NCBI GenBank assembly: GCA_001897795.1 | Contig: MKUL01000048.1 | Span: 78,422-142,421 of the forward strand | Reading direction: 5' to 3' | Origin: Alphaproteobacteria bacterium 41-28 | GTDB taxonomy: Bacteria > Pseudomonadota > Alphaproteobacteria > UBA9655 | Length of the DNA stretch: 64,000 nt | In this document: positions 25,363-34,052 of the stretch, piece by piece | Layout of the letters: the number at the start of each line of letters is the position of its first letter | Numbering within the stretch: position 1 is the stretch's first letter | Notes under the pieces: generated by a model | What the model saw: the letters and a program-made list of their open reading frames with translations, nothing else | Told to the model about the DNA's origin: nothing | Databases searched by the model: none | Made by a program: the position numbers and the translations under genes

Positions 25363-28074
25363 ATGATAAAGCAATTTGCGTTTGCACTAAGCGTTACGAG
25401 TCTATGCGGCGATGTTCAGTCAGCATATGCTCTTAGAAGTGCAATATTTGAAGAGGGCCCAGATAGGAGAGGGATAACACGATCACCACTTCTAAGAAAA
25501 GTTGAAACAATGAAGAACAGGGGCCTTTCTTTGCAGAATGAAGCTCTGAAAATCACAATCGTCCGCCGATCTTTTCTGCCTTCAAAATTATTTGGAAGAA
25601 AAAATAGATCCTTGAGAAGAATGGCAAGAATAGAAAAAAAGACAAGAATTAAGCAAATAAGAGCAAAAAAAAGAAACTCAATAAAAACAATCCTTGCAAA
25701 TAAAGGAATTGAGAGGAAAAAAGCAAGGCTTACAAGAATGGAGAAGAGGAGAATTGCTAGGAAAAGCAAGTTTATTTTACATCGTAATAACATATCCCTA
25801 GCACAAATAACGCCCTCTATAGAAGAGTTGAGGGAAGAAAATATAACATCCTCTCATCAGGTCTCTACATCTTTAGGATCATTCGATAATCAATCAACGG
25901 GGAGTATTCATCAAGTTTCTGAGCCTGGTGAGGTTCAAGATCACAGAGCTACGCAGCATATAGCCTTAACCCCTGTTATAGAAATAGAAGAGGTGCCAAA
26001 TCGTATTGAGCACGCAAATTCTGAAAATGGCGAGATTCTTTTACATTCAGGAGTAAATATCGAACTGGAGTCCGCAGCCCTTGAAAGTGGTGGAGTTCGT
26101 TTACATGCAGAAGAAAATATCGGACGGGAACCCCTAGCTGCTGATAATGCGGGAGGTCATTTACATGTAGGGAGAGATATCGAACCACAGCCAGTCGTTG
26201 CTGAAAATGAGGGAGGCCATTTACATGCAGGAGCAACTATCGAACGAGAGCCTGTAGCAGCTGAAAATGGTGGGGTGCATCCAGGGTTGAATGTCGAACT
26301 GCAAGCCGTAGCCCTTGAAAATGATGGGAACCATTTACATCCAGTGTTAAATACCGAACCAGAGGTTGCTATCCCAGATATTCAACATGATCAATCTGTA
26401 AATATAGAATCTCATTTGATTGAACTTATGTCAGGAGTAAAGGAATTAAAAAAAGTTGCCAAAAAATATAATATTTATTTTTCTCCGACGAATGACAAAG
26501 AGGAATTAGATTCTCAGAGCGCTAAGCTAGCAAGGTTGTTAGAGCTTGCACAGCAAGTGAAGGAATCTATATCTGAAGAGTATTTGGGTGAACAAGGAGC
26601 ATTGATTGAGATTTTTAGAGATTCGTTAGATAAAGCAGTAACAAAACTCGCCGTTATAAAATCTAAATTCGAATCTTATTTTCCTCAAGCGACACCTGTT
26701 TCTGATCAAGGTATTGATGATGAGGTTTCGCAGTTCCACGTTCTAAACTCAGATGTTTCTGACTCTGACCTAAGAGATACTCAGCTTGAAAGCGCAGCAT
26801 CTTTGTTACAAGAACTGAGCCTCGGAGAAAATGCTTTGAGGAACACTATGTTTTCTAAAGAGGATGATTTATGTGAGCAAGCATCTATACTCGATAATTT
26901 AAGGGAAAAAGCGGATTCTGCGAAATCGGGATTAGCTACTTTTGAAGCACAACTCGAGAATGGTTCTGGCTTAGAAATCGATGATATCTTTGCTTTAAAA
27001 GGTAGAGGTGATTCTTTAAGGACTGTTTTAAGTGATATAAAGAGTCACTTGGAGATGCAGGGACAAAGATTAAATTACGTACAAGCTAAACGGGAAGTAG
27101 AAGCACAAAAAACAGCCGCCCCAGCTGAAAGTCCTCAAGGGCCACTGTCTGAGGATCTAATGGAACGGGTGGTAGAGAATTTCTTAGGTATTCTCGATAA
27201 TTTAAGGGAAAGGTTAATTGCTTTAGACCCAGACACAGATTATTCAAAATCCAACTTACAACAAGAAAGGAAAAATTATCTAGAGACTGCGCCTAGACTG
27301 ATAAAGGCTGAATTAGAGGGTATTAAGAGAATTTTAGGCATTTCAACAGAAGACAGAGAAAAGAAGAGAGAAACCTTGATAGAAGGAAAAACTCTAGGAT
27401 CTAAGTTACAAATTTTTAGAATTGATTTAGAAAATTTCATCTCTGTGTTTAAGTTGAATGATTTTGCGCGATTGGATTCTAGCATTATATCAAAAATGTA
27501 TATCGTCGAAAGATTTATATCTGCTTTTGTGCCTCGCTTAAGTGAGCTTTCTTCTCCAGAGACTCCTATACTAGGTGAAGAATCGGAAGATCCTTCAGAA
27601 GAAAAGTGGGTTAATGCTTTGGACGAACTAAGAATCGGACTTTCTATTACAGAAAAAGATATAGATGTTGAGAAAGAGAAGCTTGAAGCTGAGAGAAAAA
27701 ACCGCGAAGAAGAAAATGCAGGCTCTCAGAGCGAGCCTCAAAGTCCTGATTCTCCTTTAGCTCCAAGACCTGATTCTCCTTTATCTCGTGAGTTGAAAGC
27801 TTTACTTTCAACTGTGAAAAAAATGAAAAAAGAAGAGTTCCCAGTCACTTTTACTTCAACCAGAGGATCCGGTCTTAAGACTCCAACGGTTAGACGACCT
27901 GGAAGGGATCAAGGAAAATCTATGATGGCGCAACCTGCTGCAGTATCATTAGTTGGTGAAGAAGAAGAAACCATAGAACTATTTTCTGATCCGACGAAAA
28001 TACCTAGTCTTGAGACTCGAAGCCCTGCAGTTTCCAATGCTAAGCCATCGGATGACCATGTAGAGCAAATCTAA
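25363..28074 (+). CDS. Large secreted repeat protein, candidate effector
   Basis: 903 residues, ribosome binding site GGAGAGG. A signal peptide (KQFAFALSVTSLCGDVQSAYA) is followed by an extremely basic stretch (residues about 75-145, for example RRMARIEKKTRIKQIRAKKR), which could act as a nuclear or nucleic-acid targeting region. Residues about 218-335 hold six degenerate 20-residue repeats (GGHLHAGATIEREPVAAEN type). The remainder is Glu/Lys-rich helical and coiled-coil sequence, with a low-complexity Ser/Pro stretch (SEPQSPDSPLAPRPDSPL) near 790. No enzyme domain was recognised. Such architecture is frequent in symbiont exported proteins; the role is inferred. Confidence 0.65.
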   Translation: MIKQFAFALSVTSLCGDVQSAYALRSAIFEEGPDRRGITRSPLLRKVETMKNRGLSLQNEALKITIVRRSFLPSKLFGRKNRSLRRMARIEKKTRIKQIRAKKRNSIKTILANKGIERKKARLTRMEKRRIARKSKFILHRNNISLAQITPSIEELREENITSSHQVSTSLGSFDNQSTGSIHQVSEPGEVQDHRATQHIALTPVIEIEEVPNRIEHANSENGEILLHSGVNIELESAALESGGVRLHAEENIGREPLAADNAGGHLHVGRDIEPQPVVAENEGGHLHAGATIEREPVAAENGGVHPGLNVELQAVALENDGNHLHPVLNTEPEVAIPDIQHDQSVNIESHLIELMSGVKELKKVAKKYNIYFSPTNDKEELDSQSAKLARLLELAQQVKESISEEYLGEQGALIEIFRDSLDKAVTKLAVIKSKFESYFPQATPVSDQGIDDEVSQFHVLNSDVSDSDLRDTQLESAASLLQELSLGENALRNTMFSKEDDLCEQASILDNLREKADSAKSGLATFEAQLENGSGLEIDDIFALKGRGDSLRTVLSDIKSHLEMQGQRLNYVQAKREVEAQKTAAPAESPQGPLSEDLMERVVENFLGILDNLRERLIALDPDTDYSKSNLQQERKNYLETAPRLIKAELEGIKRILGISTEDREKKRETLIEGKTLGSKLQIFRIDLENFISVFKLNDFARLDSSIISKMYIVERFISAFVPRLSELSSPETPILGEESEDPSEEKWVNALDELRIGLSITEKDIDVEKEKLEAERKNREEENAGSQSEPQSPDSPLAPRPDSPLSRELKALLSTVKKMKKEEFPVTFTSTRGSGLKTPTVRRPGRDQGKSMMAQPAAVSLVGEEEETIELFSDPTKIPSLETRSPAVSNAKPSDDHVEQI
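26017..26370 (+). repeat. 60-bp in-gene tandem repeats
   Basis: About six degenerate copies of a 60-bp unit, best preserved at 26150-26280 (GGAGGCCATTTACATGCAGG...ATCGAACGAGAGCC). One copy is shortened to 54 bp. They keep the reading frame of the large secreted protein, so copy-number change would alter its length without breaking it. Confidence 0.7.
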
Positions 28075-28206
28075 GGATCCTGCTGAGTCGAAAAGAGGGT
28101 TAACCTGTTTCAAGTAGCCGGAACTTGGGGGACAGAAGAGCTTTCTTCGGTCCCTCATTTTTGTGATATTCAGCTCTTTAAGAAAATTCGTAACTTCTCA
28201 CCTATT

Positions 28207-28354
28207 TGTGGCATCCTTGGCAAGAAAAGGTTGATTTTTTGAAGAAAAAGCTTGCCTTTTCTTATCCGAGGATCTTATTGCCGCCGAGATACTCGGCTAA
28301 GAAATGCTAGAGCTTTCCTTTGGAAAACAAAGCATTTCTTGCCAAGGATGACAC
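28207..28354. repeat. Dispersed repeat family C, copy 1
   Basis: TGTGGCATCCTTGGCAAGAAA ... TTTCTTGCCAAGGATGACAC: an inverted repeat of about 148 bp with inner sub-palindromes. The termini (GTCATCCTTGG / CCAAGGATGACAC) match the shorter element at 54291-54360. Confidence 0.7.
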
Positions 28355-28443
28355 GTTCGTGGAGAGTGCTAAGTAATTAAGAAAATTCTAAAATTGCTTG
28401 CTTACCGTTTTTAGGAGCCGTATATACCTAATGGATTTGAAGA

Positions 28444-28573
28444 TTTCTGGATTGCCACGCCCCTTTTGGAGGCTTGCAAAGCTTGTCCTCTCAAAAGCGA
28501 GGAACCAATAAGTCGTCCCCCGTTTTCACGGGGACATGCTTTGCGAGGGCAGCAGCCCGAAGCAATCCAGAAT
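28444..28573. repeat. Dispersed repeat family B, copy 4 (long form)
   Basis: TTTCTGGATTGCCACGCCCC ... GCAAAGCTTGTCCTC..AAAGCGAGGAACCAATAAGTCGTCCCC ... CGAAGCAATCCAGAA. The central 70 bp are nearly the same as in copy 5 at 40110. The gap 28075-28637 holds only this and repeat C. Confidence 0.8.
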
Positions 28574-28637
28574 AAGGTATCTTCAAGTATGATGAGTCGA
28601 GTATAGGGTAAAGACTTCACGGAAGGAGCATGTAAGA

Positions 28638-28922
28638 ATGATATCCCTTATAGAATGTTTAGGCTTAGCTGGGGGAACGCTCACAACTTTTTCCTTTTTA
28701 CCCCAGGCTATAAAAATATGGCAAACTCGTGATGTGAGTTCCATATCTCTTCTTATGTATTCCATCTTTTGTGTTGGAGTTATGTTTTGGTTGATCTATG
28801 GGATTGCTTTAGGTTCTATTGCTCTCATTATAGCAAATGGAATTACACTCTGCTTTTCAACGAGTATTTTATTTTTAAAGATTTATATTGGAGCAAAAAA
28901 TAAAAAAAGAGAGGATGATTAG
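28638..28922 (+). CDS. SemiSWEET sugar transporter
   Basis: 94 residues with three predicted membrane helices and a PQ-loop, FLPQAIKIWQTRDVSSIS, in the first helix. This is the half-size bacterial SWEET family, which dimerises to make a bidirectional sugar channel, typically for glucose or sucrose. In a host-dependent bacterium it may take up host sugar; pgi at 42649 could use the product. The ribosome binding site GGAAGGAG lies upstream. Confidence 0.88.
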   Translation: MISLIECLGLAGGTLTTFSFLPQAIKIWQTRDVSSISLLMYSIFCVGVMFWLIYGIALGSIALIIANGITLCFSTSILFLKIYIGAKNKKREDD

Positions 28923-28932
28923 ATTATAAGAA

Positions 28933-29652
28933 TCACCCTTTATATTTCCACCCCGTTAAATAGATAACCTCAAAAGTGGCGGGTAGGATACCATTAGAAA
29001 GCCCATAGGTATCTTTGTAAATCTCCTCAGCCTTGTCAAATAAGATTCGGGGAGTAAACATTTTGGGGCGATCATAGAGTTTATTCGTCTCACCCATGCC
29101 TCGTAGATCTTTCATTAAGCTTCTGAGAGAAGGATATGTAACGGAAATAATCTCCGTATCAACGACAGGCATAAAAAACCCGCCGCTGCCTAAGAGAGAA
29201 GGAGCGTCTTTGGGATGCAATAGGGGAGCCATTCGGGGGGATGCGCCGCCTGTGAGCACAAGTTCTGCCTGAAGAAGACTTTCCCGCAGTTCAAATAGAG
29301 TTTGTCCCCCCCAAAGTGCCCCTAAAAAAAGGCCGTCTTTTTGAAGGCAACGGTGGATGCTTTTTAAATGACCGAGTAAATTATTCACCCAATGGCCTTG
29401 GAGACAGCTTAAAATCAGATCAAATGAACTTTCTGGGTAAGGTAAATCATCCTCAAGCGACGGGTGGTGTAGACTGGGGTAGGGCAGGGAATGGGGAGAG
29501 AGGTTTAAGGGTTTGTTAAAGCTTTTCTTGAGATCATTTAATCTCAAAACAAGTTCATATCCCACATGGTCGAAAAGAAAATTATGGGCATGAAAGGTTT
29601 TCTTGGCCCTTTTGTGGTGAAGATGGTAAGCTTTTGGATCAAAGAGTTTCAT
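28933..29652 (-). CDS. BioC/NDUFAF5-like methyltransferase lacking the SAM motif I
   Basis: 239 residues similar to the alphaproteobacterial and mitochondrial NDUFAF5 methyltransferase family: N-terminal HHKRAKKTFHAHNFLFDHV, the DLPYPESSFDLILSCLQGHWVNNL block near 70, and ALWGGQTLFELRES. The usual glycine-rich SAM motif I (LDLGCGxG) should lie near residue 45, but the sequence there is SFNKPLNLSPHSLPYPSL. About 20-25 residues seem missing, so SAM binding is doubtful. In mitochondria NDUFAF5 hydroxylates an arginine in complex I. It is divergent from rluC. Confidence 0.75.
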   Translation of the reverse strand: MKLFDPKAYHLHHKRAKKTFHAHNFLFDHVGYELVLRLNDLKKSFNKPLNLSPHSLPYPSLHHPSLEDDLPYPESSFDLILSCLQGHWVNNLLGHLKSIHRCLQKDGLFLGALWGGQTLFELRESLLQAELVLTGGASPRMAPLLHPKDAPSLLGSGGFFMPVVDTEIISVTYPSLRSLMKDLRGMGETNKLYDRPKMFTPRILFDKAEEIYKDTYGLSNGILPATFEVIYLTGWKYKG

Positions 29653-29676
29653 AAATGCTAGGTATCATAGATTTAA

Positions 29677-30642
29677 ATGTTAATGAAGAAAAATGAAGTT
29701 AAAGAGCTATCAATAAGAAAAGTCTCAGCTGAGGAAAGCGGAATCCGACTTGATCGATGCTTGCGACTTTCGATTCCTCACTTGCCCCAAGGCTTGATAG
29801 AAAAGGCTGCACGCAAAGGTATCCTCAGAATTGAGGGTTCGAAAGCCAAGCCATCCACGCGGGTCGAAGAAGGACAAACTCTATCCTTTCCCAAAAGTTT
29901 TTTAAGCCTTGAAACTGACGTTCAGAAGAAGAAGCGAGATGCCCTTTCGCACGCTGAACGAAAGTGGCTAAAGGGTCTAATCCTTTATGAAGATTCAGAT
30001 ATCATCATTCTTAATAAACCCGCAGGTATTGCTGTTCAAAGTGGAACAAAACAAAGAAAATCTTTGGATGCCATGTTGGAAGTGTATTATGAAGACTGTA
30101 AGCCTCGCCTTGTTCACCGATTAGATATGGATACATCGGGCGTAATGGTTTTTGCCAAAACGTTACCGATGGCACGTTGGTTAAGCCAAGCCTTTAAAGA
30201 ACGCACAGTTCAAAAAATCTATTGGGCTCTTGTGTGTGGCGTGCCTGCTAAAAAGGAAGGCGTAATTTCTCTTTCCCTTTCTAAAAAGCCTGATTCTTTG
30301 GGAGAAAAAGTTCGGGTAGACCAAGAAGAAGGGGTGCGGGCTAAAACCTATTATCGGGTGATTGAGGCCCTCGGGAATCGGATAGCCTGGTTAGAGTTGA
30401 CGCCTAAAACAGGACGCACCCATCAACTGCGCGTTCATTGTGCTGAAGCCCTAAAAACCCCTATTCTGGGTGACGGAAAATATGGAGGAAAAGAAGCTTT
30501 TCCCTTTGGACGCAAGTCTCTCCATTTGCATGCCAGAGCCCTTGTTCTGCCTCTCCCTAAAGGAAAAACGATGACGTTTGAAGCTCCTCTCCCTAAAGAG
30601 CTTAAAGAAACGTTTAAAGAGCTAGGATTTGAGCATGTTTGA
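29677..30642 (+). CDS. rluC: 23S rRNA pseudouridine synthase, RluC/RluD family
   Basis: 321 residues: an S4 RNA-binding domain (GIRLDRCLRLSIPHLPQGLIEK, about 20-80), then the catalytic domain with RLVHRLDMDTSGVMVFAKT near 150, which contains the nucleophilic Asp. RluC modifies three uridines of 23S rRNA. Assignment to RluC rather than RluD is from the usual alphaproteobacterial order rluC-ATP12 and is not certain. ATG 29683 is an alternative start. Confidence 0.9.
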   Translation: MLMKKNEVKELSIRKVSAEESGIRLDRCLRLSIPHLPQGLIEKAARKGILRIEGSKAKPSTRVEEGQTLSFPKSFLSLETDVQKKKRDALSHAERKWLKGLILYEDSDIIILNKPAGIAVQSGTKQRKSLDAMLEVYYEDCKPRLVHRLDMDTSGVMVFAKTLPMARWLSQAFKERTVQKIYWALVCGVPAKKEGVISLSLSKKPDSLGEKVRVDQEEGVRAKTYYRVIEALGNRIAWLELTPKTGRTHQLRVHCAEALKTPILGDGKYGGKEAFPFGRKSLHLHARALVLPLPKGKTMTFEAPLPKELKETFKELGFEHV

Positions 30643-31279
30643 CATCTATGTTCATGATCAATTCCTTAAAACGCCTGAGGGAAATCCTTTCGAGGTCCCA
30701 ACTCTAGCTTTAGCGAAAGCCATTGAAGAAGAGTGGGAAAGAGACCCTTCACCCCATTATGGACAAAAGCCTTTGACTTCGCTTGTTGCAACGGCCCTTG
30801 ATCGGGTGGCGGAGGCACGCGAGGCTTATATTTCTTATGTGCTTCAAGCAGCTATGAGGGATGTTGTCCTATTCTGGGCGCCTATACCTGAATCACTTGT
30901 GAAACTTCAGGAGGAAAAGTGGGCGCCTGTGATTGAGGAGACAAATCGTATTTTAGGTCTTCAGTTAAAATCAACGCTCACTTTTTCCATTGCCCCTCTC
31001 TCATCTCTTGAGGAAGAAAAAATCAGAGAGTTTTTTTATCGTCTAACCGCTTTTAAATTTGCGGGATTTGTTCACCTTCTTACACTGACATCTTCTTTTT
31101 GTCTTTCATTCTTGGTTCTTCAGGAGCGACTTTCCCCTGAGGAAGCCTGGAATCTAGCCCACCTACCCGAGCAGGATCAACGTCGTTTCTGGGGAGCAGA
31201 TAAAGACGATATTCTCCGTGAGAAAAGCCTCCGGGAAGAATTTTTTGAGACCGTGCGGTTTTTGGAGCTGGTTGTGTAA
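30635..31279 (+). CDS. ATP12-family F1-ATPase assembly chaperone
   Basis: 214 residues. ATG 30635 overlaps the end of rluC; a TTG two codons earlier is unlikely. The conserved helical ATP12 domain is seen in TLALAKAIEEEW and KPLTSLVATALDRV. ATP12 binds the F1 alpha subunit in mitochondria and alphaproteobacteria to prevent aggregation. It is cotranscribed with rluC. Confidence 0.9.
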   Translation: MFDIYVHDQFLKTPEGNPFEVPTLALAKAIEEEWERDPSPHYGQKPLTSLVATALDRVAEAREAYISYVLQAAMRDVVLFWAPIPESLVKLQEEKWAPVIEETNRILGLQLKSTLTFSIAPLSSLEEEKIREFFYRLTAFKFAGFVHLLTLTSSFCLSFLVLQERLSPEEAWNLAHLPEQDQRRFWGADKDDILREKSLREEFFETVRFLELVV

Positions 31280-31313
31280 CAAGGTAGAGAGGAATGATAC
31301 TACTATTCATTTC

Positions 31314-31341
31314 TTGGCATTTACAATATACATTGTATAAT
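31314..31341 (+). promoter_or_regulatory. Promoter with palindromic operator of the antitoxin gene
   Basis: TTGGCA at 31314-31319, 16 bp, and TATAAT at 31336-31341. Between and into the -10 lies the palindrome TACAAT-ATAC-ATTGTA (31322-31337), well placed for autorepression by the DNA-binding antitoxin encoded 19 bp downstream. Confidence 0.65.
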
Positions 31342-31359
31342 ATATAAGGAGTCTATATA

Positions 31360-31587
31360 ATGGAGTTTACAATGCGTACCTTAAGTATCACTATAAGTGA
31401 AGATCTTTATGATAATTTGAAGCATACAGTTTCTTCACGACAAATTAGCAAATTTGTAAGTGAGGCCGTCAAAGAAAAACTATGCAAAAAAAATGAAGAG
31501 CTTTATCAAGCTTACCTTGAAGCGAGTCAAGATCTAGAGCGCGAACAGGAATTAAAGGAATGGGATATTCTCAATGTTGAAGCATGA
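31360..31587 (+). CDS. Ribbon-helix-helix antitoxin of a MazEF-type module
   Basis: 75 residues. The N-terminal half (RTLSITISEDLYDNLKHTVS, then QISKFVSEAVKEKL) is a ribbon-helix-helix DNA-binding fold; the C-terminal Glu-rich helix (EASQDLEREQELKEWDILN) is the usual toxin-wrapping tail. The ribosome binding site AAGGAG is eight bases before ATG 31360. Its reading frame is intact, while the toxin gene 39 bp downstream has a nonsense codon. Confidence 0.85.
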   Translation: MEFTMRTLSITISEDLYDNLKHTVSSRQISKFVSEAVKEKLCKKNEELYQAYLEASQDLEREQELKEWDILNVEA

Positions 31588-31626
31588 GAAGGATCAAGTT
31601 CTCCTCGTCCGTCACTGAGAAGAGAA

Positions 31627-31968
31627 ATGATCCCAAATAACAAAACACTGAAACGTGGGGACGTGTACTAGGTAAATTTAGACCCTACCATTGGTACTGA
31701 AGTCAAAAAGACAAGGCCTGGTATTATCGTTTCAAATGATTCTCAAAATAGAGTAGGTAATCGCATAATTATCGTTCCAATGACAACTGTTGTAACAAAA
31801 ATATACCCTTTTGAAATTCTAGTTGAAGTAGAAGGGGTAAAATCAAAGGCTATGCCTGATCAGATTAGAACAGTTGATTGCCAGCGGTTAGGTTTAAAGT
31901 TGGGAAAGCTTAGTTTGGATGAAATTGATAAATTAGATAAAACCCTTAAACTTGTCCTCTCTTTGTAA
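31627..31968 (+). pseudogene. mazF: MazF/PemK-type endoribonuclease gene with in-frame TAG
   Basis: From ATG 31627 the frame reads MIPNNKTLKRGDVY, then TAG at 31669-31671, then VNLDPTIGTEVKKTRPGIIV and on to a normal end (KLSLDEIDKLDKTLKLVLSL). The family consensus GDVWLVNLDPT(I/V)G shows the stop replaces one codon, most simply TTG to TAG. All downstream sequence is undamaged, including KTRPGIIVSND, so the inactivation looks recent. Without read-through no active toxin is made; ATG 31780 would give only a C-terminal piece. Confidence 0.88.
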
Positions 31969-32071
31969 CAACTCCCTTGCCAAAAACAAAAAATTCTGTT
32001 AAAAATAAATAGGATACAAGCGAATTTCCATAATTTCTTTCATTCTTTATTTAATGTGCAGGATTTAACAA

Positions 32072-33868
32072 ATGCGCAGGCCACTAGATACCGCTCCCTC
32101 TAAGACCCTCTTTGGGTTTATTGTTTTTTTTCTAAAAAAACAATGGCTGCTGTTTGCGTTAATCCAATTATTTTGGTTGGCTTGGGCTTTTGATCAAACC
32201 ATCTTCCCTCTCCTTTTTGGTAAAATCATTGATGGCTTTACGAATTATGTAGGGGATAGGGATTCTGCATGGGCCGTTCTCAAGGGGCCGATTCTTGCAG
32301 CAGCTGTATTTTGGATAGCCATTGAAATTTCATTCCGGTTAGGAGGAATTCTTATCGCTTTTGCTTTCCCAAAGCTCGATAAACAAATTCGTATGTACCT
32401 GTTTTCCCATATGCATGATCAATCCCACGCCTATTTCTCAACACAATTTGCAGGGAATATTTCGACGAAAATTTCAGATATGGTTGATAACATAAATCAC
32501 GCCCTTCAGCTCGTAATTACCCTATTTATTCCTGTTTTTGTGGCTGTTATTATTGCTTCGGCTAGCTTTTATATATTAAGTCCCTTTTTTGCTCTAGTGC
32601 TTCTTGGATGGGCATTGATCCACGTTGGAATTGGAATTACATATTCTTTTCGCTGCGCCTACCTTTCTCAGGTTCATTCTGAAACACGAAGCCAGCTCAA
32701 TGGAAGGATTGTAGATAGTCTTACCAATTATTTTGCAGTTAAAAATTTTTCCAATAAAGAGTATGAAATTAATTATATCGGCGCGTTACAAAAGAGCGAA
32801 CGAGATCAAAATAAGCAACAGCTTATTTATATCGAAAAAGTGCGTGCAATCCTTGGCGTTCTAACCTTCCTTGGCCCAGGATTAGCCCTCAATGGTTATG
32901 CCTATTGGTGTTGGGTACATCACTTAATTACGATCGGGGATATCGTTATCATTTTCAACACCTCTTGGAATATTATTATGATGTTGTGGTGGTCCAGTAT
33001 TGAATTGCCTAATTTCTTTAAAGAAATTGGGATTTGCCAACAAGCTCTTTCCCTTTTACAGACGCCAATTATCCTTAAGAATGCACCTGGTTCTCAGGAA
33101 TTACAAGTCCCTCATGGGAAAATTCAATTCCAAAAAGTGCACTTTCAATATGGAGATGCAGCTCCCCTTTTTAGTGACAAATCTGTTGCGATCCAACCTG
33201 GTCAAAAGATTGGACTTGTTGGGTATTCGGGAAGTGGGAAGACAACTTTCGTGAACCTGATTTTACGTCTTTATGACATCCAATCTGGTCACATTCTGAT
33301 AGATGGCCAGGATATTGCGAGCGTAACTCAAGACAGTCTCCGAAAAAACATAGCCCTTATTCCTCAAGACCCTACACTTTTCCATCGTAGCCTTATGGAA
33401 AATATTCGTTATGGTCGTCCTGAGGCTTCCGATGAGGAGGTGATCATGGCTGCCCAAAAAGCCCATGCGCATGAGTTTATCATGAGTCTTCCCCGAGGTT
33501 ACCACACACCTGTTGGTGAGCGAGGGATGAAGCTTTCTGGGGGGCAACGGCAACGTATTGCCATTGCTCGCGCAATTCTGAAAAACGCGCCCATTCTTGT
33601 CCTGGATGAGGCCACGAGTGCACTTGACTCGGTCACGGAAGCTCAAATACAAGAAAGTCTTGAAGTTCTTATGGAAGGAAGAACAACCATCGTAATTGCG
33701 CATCGGCTGTCAACTCTTCTGCACATGGATCGTCTTTTGGTTTTTGATCAGGGTAAAATTATTGAAGACGGCAATCACAAGTCCTTAATTGCAAAGAAAG
33801 GTCTCTATCAATCTCTATGGAAAGCCCAAGTGGGTGGCTTTTTGCCGGATACTGTTGAAGAGCAGTAA
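32072..33868 (+). CDS. ABC exporter, fused permease and ATPase (MsbA-like)
   Basis: 598 residues: six membrane helices in residues about 20-320, then the nucleotide-binding domain with Walker A GYSGSGKTT (near 387), Q-loop LIPQDP, signature LSGGQRQRIAIARA (near 492), Walker B ILVLDEATSALD and the H-loop IAHRLST. It is a homodimeric type IV exporter of lipids, drugs or peptides; the substrate cannot be told. Its 3' end (from 33574) is the left edge of the duplicated segment downstream and is repeated as a decayed fragment at 35816-35955. Confidence 0.93.
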   Translation: MRRPLDTAPSKTLFGFIVFFLKKQWLLFALIQLFWLAWAFDQTIFPLLFGKIIDGFTNYVGDRDSAWAVLKGPILAAAVFWIAIEISFRLGGILIAFAFPKLDKQIRMYLFSHMHDQSHAYFSTQFAGNISTKISDMVDNINHALQLVITLFIPVFVAVIIASASFYILSPFFALVLLGWALIHVGIGITYSFRCAYLSQVHSETRSQLNGRIVDSLTNYFAVKNFSNKEYEINYIGALQKSERDQNKQQLIYIEKVRAILGVLTFLGPGLALNGYAYWCWVHHLITIGDIVIIFNTSWNIIMMLWWSSIELPNFFKEIGICQQALSLLQTPIILKNAPGSQELQVPHGKIQFQKVHFQYGDAAPLFSDKSVAIQPGQKIGLVGYSGSGKTTFVNLILRLYDIQSGHILIDGQDIASVTQDSLRKNIALIPQDPTLFHRSLMENIRYGRPEASDEEVIMAAQKAHAHEFIMSLPRGYHTPVGERGMKLSGGQRQRIAIARAILKNAPILVLDEATSALDSVTEAQIQESLEVLMEGRTTIVIAHRLSTLLHMDRLLVFDQGKIIEDGNHKSLIAKKGLYQSLWKAQVGGFLPDTVEEQ

Positions 33869-34052
33869 TCAATGTATCAGAGTCACTTGTAAATAAGTCT
33901 TGAAAATTACAAAATTTTAATTTACTATTTTCAATATTATTGATTAAAGTATTATTACATACGATATTTATGTACGGATTTACTCGATAATGACATTTTT
34001 TGTAAATTAAATTTATATTTTATTAATGCTAATTATTTTTATATGGTGCAAT

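Noticed and set aside
25976..26236. Minus-strand frame with LHVNxLPHFQ repeats
   Set aside because: This is the antisense reading of the 60-bp repeats in the large secreted protein; it has no start signals.
26017..26370. Possible CRISPR-like array
   Set aside because: The 60-bp units are contiguous, coding and degenerate, without spacers; no cas genes are near. No CRISPR array was seen in the window.
28411..28620. Minus-strand frame of 69 codons
   Set aside because: It is entirely within repeat B; similar frames appear in other copies of the palindrome.
31780..31968. Independent 62-codon gene
   Set aside because: It is the 3' part of the mazF frame after the nonsense codon, without a proper ribosome binding site.
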